From Mycolicibacterium iranicum (GTDB taxonomy: Bacteria > Actinomycetota > Actinomycetes > Mycobacteriales > Mycobacteriaceae), in assembly GCF_002101705.1 (NCBI RefSeq), contig NZ_LQPC01000027.1, positions 186,001-250,000 of the forward strand: a DNA stretch of 64,000 nucleotides, read 5' to 3'. This document shows positions 1 to 8,409 of this stretch, in pieces (positions within the stretch are counted from its first letter, which is position 1; each line of letters opens with the position of its first letter). The notes under the pieces were generated by a model. The model saw only the letters and a program-made list of their open reading frames with translations, had not been told where the DNA came from and did no database searches. The position numbers and the translations under genes were made by a program.

Positions 1-1444
1 CCCAGTTGATCATGAGCCCCTCGGCCACCGGCGTGGCCTGCGCGTCGAGCAATACCTGGGGGCCCTGCGAGATAGTCCAGACCGGGCGGCCGAAGAATTC
101 GGTGACCTTGCCCGCGAAAAGGTCACCGAGCCCCAGGGCGCTGGTGTAGACGATCGGCGCCAGGACCGGTGTGCCGTGGTGGCGGGTCAGATCTCGGAGC
201 ACCGACAGTCCCGAATAGCTGGCGTGGCGCGCGGTGGCGTGCAGGGTCTCCTGCAGCACGCGTGCGCGAGAGATCGGGGTGTGGGCGTCGGTCAGGTCGA
301 CATCGAGCATCAGCGACGAGGTGAAGTCCCCGACGAGCTTGTCGACATCGGGGTGGAACTGCTCGCGACCGAACATCGGCAGGTTCAACAGGAATCGGCG
401 GTTGGTCGACCAGCGCGCCAATGTGCCTGAATAGGACGCGGCCACCGCCATCGCTGGCGTGATGCCGTGTCGGTGCGCCGCGGCGAAGAGCGCGTCACGA
501 GTCGCCACGTCGAAGATGTGGACACGGCGGGTGCCTCGGCGCGGATCGGCCTGCTCGGAACGCGGAACCAGCGGCAGCGCAGGGCCTTCCGGAAGCGTGG
601 GAATTCTCTCGGCCCACCACTGCCGATCCTCGTCAGTCTCCGGCACCGCGTCGGCCAGTGCCGCACGGTACTCACGGTAGGTATAGCCGAGATCGGGAAG
701 CGTTCCGCCGCCGTAGAATTCGGCCAGGTCTGACATGAAGTTGCGGTAGCTCACCGCATCGGCGGCCTGCATGTCCAAATCGACGTGCAGGCGAGTCCGG
801 CCATCTGGCAGCAGCGACAGCGAGATCTGTAGAACCTCGCCGTGCATGATCTGATGCGATTTCTCGTGACGGATCTCCTCGAGCCGCGCCTGGGCCTCCT
901 CGCGATCGTGATCACGCAAGTCGTAGACGGTGACGGGCAGTCCGCGGTCGCTGATTCGTTGAGTGCCGTCCGGCAGGATGTCGACCCGCAGCATCGGGTG
1001 GCGCGCGGCCAGCGCGGTCGCCGCGGTCTGCAGCCGTGCAGGATCCACCCCCTCGCCGTCGAGTTCGATGTAGAGGTGGGCCGCCACTCCGCCGAGCTGT
1101 TGATCGTCGTTGCGACCGACCCACAGGGCGTGCTGGATCGGCGCGAGTGGGAAGGTCTCGTCCTCGTCCGCGGCTGCGCTGGACCGAACAACCCGGGCAG
1201 GAGCCGGTGTCGAATTGCTGGCCACAAGGTCGGTCCACGCCGACACCGTGGGGTTTGCGGCCAGTGCCGCGAAGCCGACGTCGATGCCTTGTCTGCGCCA
1301 CCGCCCCGACAACGACATCATCCGGATCGAGTCCAGGCCCGAGGCGATCAGGTCGGCCTGCGGGTCGAGTTCGTCCGAGCTCACACCGAGAAGCTCAGCA
1401 ACCTCGTCGCGGACCGACTGTGCAGTCGTCGGCGCCAAACTCAC
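1..1444 (-). CDS. mbtB: Mycobactin NRPS MbtB (phenyloxazoline synthase), N-terminal part, cut by window edge
   Basis: First NRPS of mycobactin assembly: it loads the aryl acid activated by MbtA and condenses and cyclises it with Ser/Thr to a hydroxyphenyl-oxazoline. About 481 codons are present; the 3' end lies beyond base 1. I chose a GTG start at 1444 because a GAGGAGG ribosome-binding site sits just upstream. An aryl-carrier domain comes first, with the phosphopantetheine serine at Ser39 in LIASGLDSIRM. A heterocyclisation (Cy) domain follows, identified by DMQAADAVS, which fits the Cy signature DxxxxDxxS rather than the HHxxxDG of ordinary condensation domains. The gene is divergent from mbtA, and the gap between them carries two IdeR-like boxes, so iron repression is expected. 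No frameshift is visible in the visible part. Confidence 0.93.
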   Translation of the reverse strand, partial: MSLAPTTAQSVRDEVAELLGVSSDELDPQADLIASGLDSIRMMSLSGRWRRQGIDVGFAALAANPTVSAWTDLVASNSTPAPARVVRSSAAADEDETFPLAPIQHALWVGRNDDQQLGGVAAHLYIELDGEGVDPARLQTAATALAARHPMLRVDILPDGTQRISDRGLPVTVYDLRDHDREEAQARLEEIRHEKSHQIMHGEVLQISLSLLPDGRTRLHVDLDMQAADAVSYRNFMSDLAEFYGGGTLPDLGYTYREYRAALADAVPETDEDRQWWAERIPTLPEGPALPLVPRSEQADPRRGTRRVHIFDVATRDALFAAAHRHGITPAMAVAASYSGTLARWSTNRRFLLNLPMFGREQFHPDVDKLVGDFTSSLMLDVDLTDAHTPISRARVLQETLHATARHASYSGLSVLRDLTRHHGTPVLAPIVYTSALGLGDLFAGKVTEFFGRPVWTISQGPQVLLDAQATPVAEGLMINW

Positions 1445-1469
1445 CAACCTCCTCGACGGGCTACTTAAT

Positions 1470-1508
1470 TAAGTGCAGGCTGCCCTAACTTTGAGGAGGC
1501 TACCCTAT
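1470..1508. promoter_or_regulatory. Two tandem IdeR-type iron boxes in the mbtB-mbtA divergent promoter
   Basis: TAAGTGCAGGCTGCCCTAA (1470-1488) and TTTGAGGAGGCTACCCTAT (1490-1508) each match 13 of 19 positions of the mycobacterial IdeR consensus TTAGGTTAGGCTAACCTAA. The boxes are 20 bp apart centre to centre. The second overlaps a -10-like TATATT at 1506-1511 suited to mbtA. The first lies 26 bp upstream of the mbtB start. IdeR with Fe2+ is expected to repress both genes. Seen by inspection only, without a scoring matrix. Confidence 0.8.
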
Positions 1509-1552
1509 ATTCGGGTCACCGAAAACTCCTACCCAGAGCGGCGAATTGACTG

Positions 1553-3247
1553 ATGAGCACCGGATTCCTGCCCAATCACGGCAATGACCAGCAGACCGGA
1601 CCGGACCGAAGACGGGACCAGCGAGACCTGGCACGCGGGTTCGTCCCCTTCCCCGACCATCGCGCGCAGGAGTATCGGCACGCAGGCTACTGGGCTGACC
1701 GCCAACTCGATTCGATCTTGACCGACGCGGCGGCAGCCTGGCCTTCCACACCTGCGATCGTCGACTCCGCTCACTCGTACACGTTTGCCGAACTGAACGC
1801 GCTCGCCGACCGCGCCGCGGCCGGACTTGCGCACCTCGGCATCGCCGCCGGGGACCGGGTTCTGCTTCAGCTGCCGAACTCGTGCCAGTTCGCGGTCGCC
1901 CTGTTCGGTCTGCTGCGCGCCGGAGCCGTGCCCGTCATGTGCCTTCCCGGACACCGGACCGCCGAACTGGGGCATTTCGCCGAGGTCAGCGACGCGATCG
2001 CCCTGATCGTGCCCGATCAGGGCGCCGGTTTCGACTACCGCGAGATGGCCTCCCAACTCACCGCCGAGCACCCGTCGCTTCGCCACGTGATCGTCGACGG
2101 GGACTGCGGGCCGTTCTTGTCCTGGTCCTCGATCGCCGAATATGACGGTCCACCGGTCGAACGCACCGCCGTCGACCCGGGGCTGCCCGCCTTGCTGCTG
2201 GTCTCGGGTGGCACCACGGGCCTACCCAAGTTGATCCCCCGCACCCACAACGACTACCTCTACAACGCGGTCGCCTGCGCACAGGCCTGCGAGATGACCA
2301 GGGAGGACGCCTATTTGGTGGCGCTGCCCGCCGGACACAACTTCCCGCTGGCCTGCCCCGGGCTGCTGGGATCGATGACCGTCGGCGCCACCACCGTGTT
2401 CACCGCAGACCCCAGCCCGGAGAACGCGTTCGCTCTCATCAACAGGTACAAGATCACCGTCACCGGCCTGGTCAACGCGCTGGCCAAGGTGTGGGCCCAG
2501 GCGTGCGAGTGGGAGCCGGTGCTCCCCACCTCACTGCGCTACGTCCAGGTCGGCGGATCCCGGATGAGCCCTGAGGAGGCCCGCTTCATCCTGGAGCGGC
2601 TCACGCCGGGCATGTCGCAGATCTTCGGAATGGCCGAGGGGATGCTGAATTTCACGCGGCCGGGCGATCCCGAGGACGTCGTGGTGCACACGCAGGGCAG
2701 GCCGATGTCGCCGCACGACCAGATGCGGGTCGTCGACGACAACGGCGACGAGGTACCACCTGGTGACGAGGGCGAACTGTTGGTACGGGGGCCCTACACG
2801 CTCAACGGCTACTACCGGGCCCACGACGCGAACGCGCGGTCATTCTCGCCGGACGGCTTCTACCGCACCGGCGACCGGGTTCGCATCTTCGCCGACGGTC
2901 CCAGGGCCGGCTACGTCGAGGTGGTGGGCCGCATCAAGGACGTCATCCACCGCGGCGGGGAAACCGTGTCGGCAACCGACCTCGAAGACCATCTGCACAC
3001 CCACCCATCCGTTTACGCCGCGGCCGCGGTCGCCCTTCCCGATGACTACCTCGGTGAGAAGATCTGTGCCGCAGTGGTTTTCTCAGGCAAGCCGATCACA
3101 CTCGCCGAACTCAACGCGTTCCTGGACGAACGCGGCGCGTCCACGCATGCGCGACCCGACGTCCTCTTCCCGGTGCCGACCCTACCCACCACCGCAGTGG
3201 GCAAGGTCGACAAGAAACAGTTGGTGGCGCGGCTGAGCGCCCAGTGA
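1553..3247 (+). CDS. mbtA: Salicyl-AMP ligase MbtA
   Basis: Stand-alone adenylation enzyme that activates the aryl acid starter of mycobactin with ATP and loads it onto the carrier domain of MbtB. The 564-aa protein has the ANL-family phosphate loop (SGGTTGLPK near residue 220), a YRTGDR core motif near residue 440 and a C-terminal domain with catalytic lysine in AVGKVDKK. The aryl pocket reads HNFPLACPG, with Cys268 where dihydroxybenzoate ligases such as DhbE carry Ser. Cys at this site is typical of salicylate-type enzymes (MbtA, YbtE, PchD). No strong ribosome-binding site precedes the ATG. The gene is convergent with the C39-like gene 9 bp downstream. Whether it also accepts 6-methylsalicylate cannot be read from sequence, but the neighbouring PKS raises the question. 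Confidence 0.93.
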   Translation: MSTGFLPNHGNDQQTGPDRRRDQRDLARGFVPFPDHRAQEYRHAGYWADRQLDSILTDAAAAWPSTPAIVDSAHSYTFAELNALADRAAAGLAHLGIAAGDRVLLQLPNSCQFAVALFGLLRAGAVPVMCLPGHRTAELGHFAEVSDAIALIVPDQGAGFDYREMASQLTAEHPSLRHVIVDGDCGPFLSWSSIAEYDGPPVERTAVDPGLPALLLVSGGTTGLPKLIPRTHNDYLYNAVACAQACEMTREDAYLVALPAGHNFPLACPGLLGSMTVGATTVFTADPSPENAFALINRYKITVTGLVNALAKVWAQACEWEPVLPTSLRYVQVGGSRMSPEEARFILERLTPGMSQIFGMAEGMLNFTRPGDPEDVVVHTQGRPMSPHDQMRVVDDNGDEVPPGDEGELLVRGPYTLNGYYRAHDANARSFSPDGFYRTGDRVRIFADGPRAGYVEVVGRIKDVIHRGGETVSATDLEDHLHTHPSVYAAAAVALPDDYLGEKICAAVVFSGKPITLAELNAFLDERGASTHARPDVLFPVPTLPTTAVGKVDKKQLVARLSAQ

Positions 3248-3256
3248 TCCGGCGGC

Positions 3257-3940
3257 TCAGTTCGTGATCACCATGTCGTGGCCGCTGGTGGCCCAGGCGG
3301 CCTCGAAGACCTTGATCGGCACCTGCTCGTCGGCGCCGTCGTCGGTCCCGCTGTCGTTGAGGTGCACCACGCCTGCTTGGGTGTCCACACCGGTGACGAC
3401 CAGGTCGTGATCGCCAATGGTGCGATCACCGGCCTCGTCCCAGATCGTTTCCGCGTTCACGCCCGCGATGACCTTCTTGCCTGCGCCGAGCACCCGCTCC
3501 AGTGCGGCCATCCCCGTCGGCACATTGGTCGCATCGGCGACGTCATCGTCGGTGTACACCGCTCCGATGCCGTAGTGCGCCAACAGGATCGGCAGATCCC
3601 GCGAGTCGGTGCCGTTGCCGGAGTCCGAGTCGCCGGGATTCGACGGCGGCAGATAGACCACACCTTCGTGGTGCGCGCTCGGTGTCGCGCCCGCCAGTGC
3701 GACGATCTCGCCCTCGGAGGGTTGGTTGCCGGTGAGCTGTCCGATCACGTCGGCCGTCGCCATCAGCGAGCAGTCGTCGAGGGTCTGCCGCACCCAGTAC
3801 TGGCTCGCCTGATCCGGATCGCCGTAGTGGCCGTGGCTGTTCTCGGCGGCGTTGGCGATGCCACCACCGAGGCCGGCAACGGCTGCGGACAACAGTGCCG
3901 TGACAGCGACGGCCCTGACGGTGAGGCGGGAATTCTTCAT
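3257..3940 (-). CDS. Secreted C39-like cysteine peptidase-fold protein
   Basis: A 227-aa exported protein. The ATG at 3940 was chosen because an AGAAGGG ribosome-binding site precedes it and the product starts directly with a Sec signal peptide (basic MKNSR, hydrophobic core, ANA-A cleavage near residue 31). The mature domain has the papain/C39-like core: Gln52 and Cys57 in RQTLDDCSLMA, a downstream histidine in GDHDLVVTGVD, and LNDSG as the likely third catalytic element. The spacing fits C39-like domains of Actinobacteria, but the protein has no processing transporter beside it, so it may be a free hydrolase or an inactive binding module. It lies 104 bp downstream of the kinase gene. That gap holds three TCAAG-type heptamers, hinting at control by the EmbR-like regulator. 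Confidence 0.75.
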   Translation of the reverse strand: MKNSRLTVRAVAVTALLSAAVAGLGGGIANAAENSHGHYGDPDQASQYWVRQTLDDCSLMATADVIGQLTGNQPSEGEIVALAGATPSAHHEGVVYLPPSNPGDSDSGNGTDSRDLPILLAHYGIGAVYTDDDVADATNVPTGMAALERVLGAGKKVIAGVNAETIWDEAGDRTIGDHDLVVTGVDTQAGVVHLNDSGTDDGADEQVPIKVFEAAWATSGHDMVITN

Positions 3941-4011
3941 CTGCGGCCCTTCTCTGACTGCGGCGCCGGTGCGCCGGATGAGAGAAAGGATGGAACGAGT
4001 GTCTCGGCGAA

Positions 4012-4038
4012 TTCTTGACGGATCCTTGAGAGTCTTGA
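4012..4038 (-). promoter_or_regulatory. TCAAG-type heptamer direct repeats, candidate SARP (EmbR-like) operator
   Basis: Read on the minus strand, TCAAGAC (4038-4032), TCAAGGA (4029-4023) and TCAAGAA (4018-4012) precede the C39-like gene, ending 72 bp upstream of its start codon. The last two are 11 bp apart, the spacing at which SARP regulators bind direct heptamers. The same heptamers occur upstream of the repeat-rich gene at 8410-8438. Confidence 0.5.
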
Positions 4039-4044
4039 GCACCG

Positions 4045-5544
4045 TCAGGCGATGCTGACCCACCACGTGTAGAGCGTGTCGAGATCGTTGCCCTGCCCGG
4101 TGCCGAGCAGCAGATCCGACGTCTTGGTCCAAACGATGTCGGCTCTGCCGTCGAATTCGCCGCACGCCAGCATCCCCTCGGACTCATCCGGGTCGCCGCT
4201 GTTGAAGTCCCAATTCGTCGGCGAACCATCGGTTCCCGGACATGCGGTGAGTTCGTCGTCTCCGGTGACCGACGTGAAGTCCTCCTGGAGCCGGTCGACA
4301 TCGCTGTAAAGAGCGAAGAATGCGCGCTCGTGTCCGTCGCCGCTTTCGGTGGGTTTGCAGTCGAATGCTGCAATAGCGTTGTCCCACTTGCGGTTCGGCA
4401 CACATGCGGCGGGGTCGGGCACCAGTGCCATGAGCTGACGTTCGGCAGGCGTGAATGCGCTCGTGGTGCCCATCGGGGCTCGGGGCGTGTTCGTGACGGT
4501 CCGTGTCAACGTCAGCGTCGACGACATCGCCGACGCCGAATCCGACGAGCGCAGAGCCGCCCACGCCGCGACGCCCCCGACGGTGATGAGCACAACAGCG
4601 GCCAGGGTGCCCGCGACGACCAGCGGCCGACGCTGCGGCTGTGGCGCCTCATGCGCGGCCGACGCCGGGGTCGCAGACAGCGGGGCGGGTGCGGTGGGCT
4701 GATCAGGAGAACCGAGCACCGCCTGCGCCGCGCGTGCCAGCGCGCCCGCGCTCTGGAAGCGCTCTTCGGGACCCTTGGCCATCCCCGTCGCAACGACGTC
4801 GTCGAACGCCTGCGGCAGATCAGGCCGCACCTGGCTGGGCCGTGGCGGCGGGTCGATCAGATGCGCGGTGATCATCATGCTGATGCTGTCGGCGACATAG
4901 GGTTGGGTGCCCGTCAGGGTCTGGTGCAGCACACAGGCCAGCGCGTACACGTCCGCCTTGTGATCTACCGGCTTGGAGCTGAAGCGTTCGGGTGCCATGT
5001 ACGCGTAAGTGCCTATCGCTGCACCCATTTCGGTCAACGTCTTGTCGCTGGTAGCACTCGCGATGCCGAAGTCGACGAGGTAGGCGAAATCGTCGGGGGT
5101 GACGAGAATGTTCTCCGGCTTCACATCGCGGTGCGTGATGCCCGCCGCGTGCGCAGCATCCAACGCCGCCGCGACCTGACGGATGATCGACACCGCACGA
5201 GACGGCGCCAACGGCCCCTCGGCGATGAGGACGCTACGCAAATCGATCCCGTCGATCAGGCGCATGTCGACGAACAGGTGGCCGTCGATCTCGCCGTAGT
5301 CGTGGATCGGCACCACATGCGGTTCCTGCAGTCTGCCCGCGGCGCGTGCCTCTCGCTGGAGCCGCTCACGGAAAGCCGGGTCGTGCGAGAGGGATTCGGG
5401 CAGCAGCTTCAATGCCACCGTGCGGCCTTTGACGGTGTCGTCGGCCTCGTACACCTCACCCATACCGCCTCGGCCGATGAGTCGGTTGATTTGGTACGGA
5501 CCCAGCCGGGTGCCCACCCGCATGTTGTGCGGGGCGTCGTCCAT
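4045..5544 (-). CDS. Transmembrane Ser/Thr protein kinase (PknH-like position, next to embR-like gene)
   Basis: Eukaryotic-type kinase of 499 aa. The cytoplasmic catalytic domain (about 12-272) has the glycine loop IGRGGMGEVY, Lys46 in VALK, Asp140 in THRDVKPEN, DFG in LVDFGIA and APE in MAPERF, so it should be active. An Ala/Pro-rich juxtamembrane stretch leads to one membrane helix (about 307-331). An extracellular domain of about 165 residues follows, with four cysteines that could pair. That domain does not show the PknH sensor pattern seen in the lipoproteins later in this window. In M. tuberculosis PknH phosphorylates EmbR, encoded next to it. The same gene pair here, kinase after regulator with a 44-bp gap, suggests the same signalling couple. 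Substrate and ligand are unknown. Confidence 0.88.
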   Translation of the reverse strand: MDDAPHNMRVGTRLGPYQINRLIGRGGMGEVYEADDTVKGRTVALKLLPESLSHDPAFRERLQREARAAGRLQEPHVVPIHDYGEIDGHLFVDMRLIDGIDLRSVLIAEGPLAPSRAVSIIRQVAAALDAAHAAGITHRDVKPENILVTPDDFAYLVDFGIASATSDKTLTEMGAAIGTYAYMAPERFSSKPVDHKADVYALACVLHQTLTGTQPYVADSISMMITAHLIDPPPRPSQVRPDLPQAFDDVVATGMAKGPEERFQSAGALARAAQAVLGSPDQPTAPAPLSATPASAAHEAPQPQRRPLVVAGTLAAVVLITVGGVAAWAALRSSDSASAMSSTLTLTRTVTNTPRAPMGTTSAFTPAERQLMALVPDPAACVPNRKWDNAIAAFDCKPTESGDGHERAFFALYSDVDRLQEDFTSVTGDDELTACPGTDGSPTNWDFNSGDPDESEGMLACGEFDGRADIVWTKTSDLLLGTGQGNDLDTLYTWWVSIA

Positions 5545-5588
5545 AGCCGCCTCTCGTCGGGCGCGACCACCGAGAGGCCGCGTCGCCC

Positions 5589-6731
5589 CTACGGTACGGG
5601 CGTACCACCGAGTTCGAAGGTGAAGACGTGCCCGCAGATGTGGATCCGGTCCCCGCCGGCCAAGGGGGCGCTGCCCTGCACTCGCGAATCGCCCAGCTCG
5701 ACACCGTTGGCCGATCGAAGGTCGGTCACGGCGTAGCCGGTGCCTGTGTCGATGATCGCCGCGTGCGTGCGGCTGACCTTCGGATCGTCAACGACGATGT
5801 CGTTGTCCGGCGCTCTGCCGATGCGGGTGGCGACGGACGTGAGCTGGTAACGGTGGCCGGCCGGATCGACGAGCCACGCCGAGGAGTCCCCACTGCCGAT
5901 CAGGGTGCGTTGGTCGAGCACGGTCTTGGCGCCCACGGCCGTCTGTCTGGCCGCCTGTTTCACGTCCAGGGGTTGCTGGCGCAGGATCCTGTCGTGCAGG
6001 GCACGCACCGTCGGCCCCGGGTCGATGCCCAGATCCTCGGCAAGGGCCGTCTTGAGCCGCTGGTAGGCCGCCAGGGCTTCCGATTGCCGTTCGCTGAGGT
6101 AGAGGGCACTGATCAGCTGCGCCCACAGCGGTTCGCGATAAGGATTTTCGGCTGCCAGCGCTTCCAGTTCCCCGGTGATGGTGGCGGCGCGCCCGCACGC
6201 CAGCTCGGCCTCGGCCCGTGCGGTGGCGGCGGTGAGGCGGTCCTCCTGCAGTGCGGTGGCGAACTGCTCGGCGAACGTGAACCCCCGCAGATCCTCAAGG
6301 ACCGGCCCGCGCCACTGCGCGAGCGCCGCCGTCAGATGCGCGCTGGCATTCTCGAAATCACCTGTGGCCGCAGCCTGTACTCCCGCGGCCTTCTGGGCGG
6401 TGTACCGCCCTATATCGCACTGCTGATCGGGGAGGGTGAGCCGGTATCCCGGCGGGGCGCTGGCCAGGGTCGTCTGAGGGTCTGATCCGGCGCTGCCGAC
6501 GAGCTTGCGCAGGTTGGACACGTAGGAGTGCAGGCTGGCGCGCGCCCCCGGGGGCGCGGACTCCTGCCACACCGCGTCGATGAGCGAATCGACGGCCACC
6601 GGGCGGTTGCGGTTGATGACGAGCATCGCCAGGACTGCGCGCAACTTGGGCGTGCCGACCGGGACTTCGACTCCCCCTGTCGTCATCTGTAGCGGGCCGA
6701 GCACACCAAAGCCCAGAGCACGTTCTGCCAT
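5589..6731 (-). CDS. EmbR-like SARP-family transcriptional regulator with FHA domain
   Basis: A 380-aa regulator with the EmbR layout. An N-terminal winged-helix SARP DNA-binding domain (about 5-105, LRAVLAMLVINRNRPV and SYVSNLRKLV) is followed by a bacterial transcriptional activation TPR domain (about 105-255, ending ALAEDLGIDPGPTVRALHDRIL). A C-terminal FHA phosphothreonine-binding domain follows (about 290-375, with RIGRAPDNDIVVDD, SRTHA and SANGVELGD). In M. tuberculosis EmbR is phosphorylated by PknH through FHA docking and activates embCAB. No emb genes lie here, so the local targets may be the C39-like and repeat-protein genes, which share candidate SARP sites. A different EmbR paralogue may serve embCAB, so I give no gene symbol. 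Confidence 0.85.
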   Translation of the reverse strand: MAERALGFGVLGPLQMTTGGVEVPVGTPKLRAVLAMLVINRNRPVAVDSLIDAVWQESAPPGARASLHSYVSNLRKLVGSAGSDPQTTLASAPPGYRLTLPDQQCDIGRYTAQKAAGVQAAATGDFENASAHLTAALAQWRGPVLEDLRGFTFAEQFATALQEDRLTAATARAEAELACGRAATITGELEALAAENPYREPLWAQLISALYLSERQSEALAAYQRLKTALAEDLGIDPGPTVRALHDRILRQQPLDVKQAARQTAVGAKTVLDQRTLIGSGDSSAWLVDPAGHRYQLTSVATRIGRAPDNDIVVDDPKVSRTHAAIIDTGTGYAVTDLRSANGVELGDSRVQGSAPLAGGDRIHICGHVFTFELGGTPVP

Positions 6732-6781
6732 GACGCTCCCTTCCCCCTCGTACCGCTCGCCGGGTCAATTGTGAACGAAGA

Positions 6782-6814
6782 CCGGGGGCGTGGGCTGTCC
6801 GCCCACGCCCCCGG
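6782..6814 (-). terminator. Perfect 14-bp inverted repeat, likely intrinsic terminator
   Basis: CCGGGGGCGTGGGC (6782-6795), a 5-base loop and its exact complement GCCCACGCCCCCGG (6801-6814) lie just past the stop of the repeat-rich gene and before embR-like. There is no T-tract, as is common for mycobacterial hairpin terminators. It would separate the two transcription units. Confidence 0.65.
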
Positions 6815-6828
6815 CTCCGGCAGCCCTG

Positions 6829-8340
6829 CTACTGGCTGCCTTCGGCCCTGCGGCGGCGCCCCATCAGCAGGGCACCTCCCGCCGAGCCGAGCCCCAGGGC
6901 ACCCGCCGCGAGTGCGACCCAGGGCAGGACCTTCGTGACGCCGGTGGTGGCCGACGACTCCTTGGAGACCAGGGAGACGTCGTATCCGGGCAGCGGTGCC
7001 TCGGACGGAGCAGTCAGGCCGGGCAACTGCTCAATCTTGGAAACCTCGAATTGCGCTGAGCCGTCGGCGTTCTTGGACCACTCCCCCCACGCCGACACCG
7101 AGCCGTCAATGAGCACCCGGTCTGCGCCGACCGCGGAATCCTCACCGAGGTCGGTCAAGGATCCAACCCGGAACGGCTGTGAGGTGCCCGTCGAGTAGTT
7201 CAGTTGGACCCACACATTGCGCTGCGGTTGCGATGCGGGCGCGCTCGGCGCCGGAGCGGGCGCGCTCGACGCCGGAGCGGGCGTGCTCGGCGCCGGAGCG
7301 GATGCGCCCTGCCCCGGAGCGGGGTGCCCACCACCACCGCCGGCGGTGAAGCTGCCGACCGATACGTGGCTGACGCCTCCCTGCGGGCCGCGCACCACGG
7401 AAGTGAAGCCGTAGCGGCCCGGCGTGGTCGCCGGCAGAGCGACGCGCTGTTGGGGCGGGATCGTGACCGTCCGGGTAGCGCCGCCGTAGGTGTAGAAGAC
7501 CTGCATCGGTGCGGCGTAGGCGTTGAACAGGACCGGAAGGCCGTACGTGTTGTAGCTGAGCCAGGAGGAATTCCAGGTGGACACCTGTGAGCTCCAGGAC
7601 GAGTCCTCCGAGAAGCTGCTCATGATGCTGCTGCGCATGGTGTCGATGTCCTGCGGTGTGGCCGTCGTTGGGTCGGCGTTCACCGGCGGGCTGTCCGGCG
7701 TGTCCGGCGGGCTGTCCGGCGTGTCCGGCGGGCTGTCCGGCGTGTCCGGCGGGCTGTCCGGCGGGCTGTCCGGCGTGTCCGGCGCCTGCGGAGCGTCCGG
7801 CGCCTCAGGAGCCTGCGGGGCCTCAGGGGCTTCCGGCGCCTCAGGCGCCTGCGGGGCTTCAGGAGCCTCCGGCGCTTCAGGCGCCTGCGGGGCTTCAGGA
7901 GCCTCCGGCGCTTCAGGGACTTCCGGCGCCTCCGGAGCTTCCGGCGCTTCCGGCTGCTCGCCGGGGGCATCGGCGACTTCGGGGGCAGCCTCGGCGGGTG
8001 CAGGATCGTCGGGGACGTCGGCGTAGTCGGCACCGGTGTCATACGCCGGACCCGCGTCGTCGACAACCGAGGAGTAGTCGTCGCCGCCGCCGAAGTCGCC
8101 GCCGCCAGAGTCGCCGCCGAAGTCACCGCCAGAATCGCCGCCGTCGTCGTCCTTCTTGCCTCGCCACGATCCCAACGCCGTGGCGGGGGCCGGCGCGTAG
8201 GCACTTGGCGCGACGATCGAGGACACCGGCGCCACGGGGTGCGAAACGGCGGCGGCAGCGGCGTTACCGGCCACGCCGAGGGACGCGCCGGTGACGGCGC
8301 CGGCCACCAGCGCGGCACGGGCGAAGTTGGTGAGGTTCAT
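6829..8340 (-). CDS. Surface protein with Pro/Glu/Ala repeats and C-terminal membrane anchor, function unknown
   Basis: A 503-aa protein I do not recognise as a named family. The ATG at 8340 follows an AGGAGGAG ribosome-binding site. Residues 1 to about 30 form a signal peptide ending in GNAAAAA. A Gly/Asp-rich stretch (GGDFGGDSGGG) comes next, then a low-complexity region of PEAPEAPQA-type and TPDSPPDTPDSPP repeats (about 120-220). After that come a globular part with aromatic residues (WNSSWLSYNTYG, VFYTYGGATRTVTIPPQ), a second Pro/Ala linker, another globular part (VWVQLNYSTG to KIEQLPG) and a final hydrophobic helix followed by MGRRRRAEGSQ. That layout suggests a protein anchored in the membrane whose repeat rod spans the cell wall. 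Two TCAAG-type heptamers and a degenerate third precede it. Confidence 0.8.
   Translation of the reverse strand: MNLTNFARAALVAGAVTGASLGVAGNAAAAAVSHPVAPVSSIVAPSAYAPAPATALGSWRGKKDDDGGDSGGDFGGDSGGGDFGGGDDYSSVVDDAGPAYDTGADYADVPDDPAPAEAAPEVADAPGEQPEAPEAPEAPEVPEAPEAPEAPQAPEAPEAPEAPQAPEAPEAPEAPQAPEAPDAPQAPDTPDSPPDSPPDTPDSPPDTPDSPPDTPDSPPVNADPTTATPQDIDTMRSSIMSSFSEDSSWSSQVSTWNSSWLSYNTYGLPVLFNAYAAPMQVFYTYGGATRTVTIPPQQRVALPATTPGRYGFTSVVRGPQGGVSHVSVGSFTAGGGGGHPAPGQGASAPAPSTPAPASSAPAPAPSAPASQPQRNVWVQLNYSTGTSQPFRVGSLTDLGEDSAVGADRVLIDGSVSAWGEWSKNADGSAQFEVSKIEQLPGLTAPSEAPLPGYDVSLVSKESSATTGVTKVLPWVALAAGALGLGSAGGALLMGRRRRAEGSQ
7681..7960. repeat. Coding minisatellite (21-bp PDTPDSP units and 9-bp PEA/PQA units)
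   Basis: Inside the surface-protein gene. Roughly 7686-7784 consists of near-identical 21-bp and shorter units encoding PDSPPDTPDSPP. Roughly 7796-7960 consists of 9-bp units encoding PEA, PQA or PEV. All are in frame, so unit number could vary between strains and change rod length without a frameshift. Confidence 0.85.
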
Positions 8341-8409
8341 GCTCTGGCTCCTCCTGCTGTGTCCCCGCCTCCCCATCGGTGCGGGTGATACGAGCAGAGT
8401 GGAAGAAGC

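Noticed and set aside
3941..4165. 75-residue N-terminal extension of the C39-like protein
   Set aside because: It would place the signal peptide internally and overlap the kinase stop; a good ribosome-binding site supports the start at 3940.
7681..7960. Repeat array considered as CRISPR
   Set aside because: Units are contiguous with no spacers, in frame and coding for Pro/Glu/Ala and Pro/Asp/Ser motifs.
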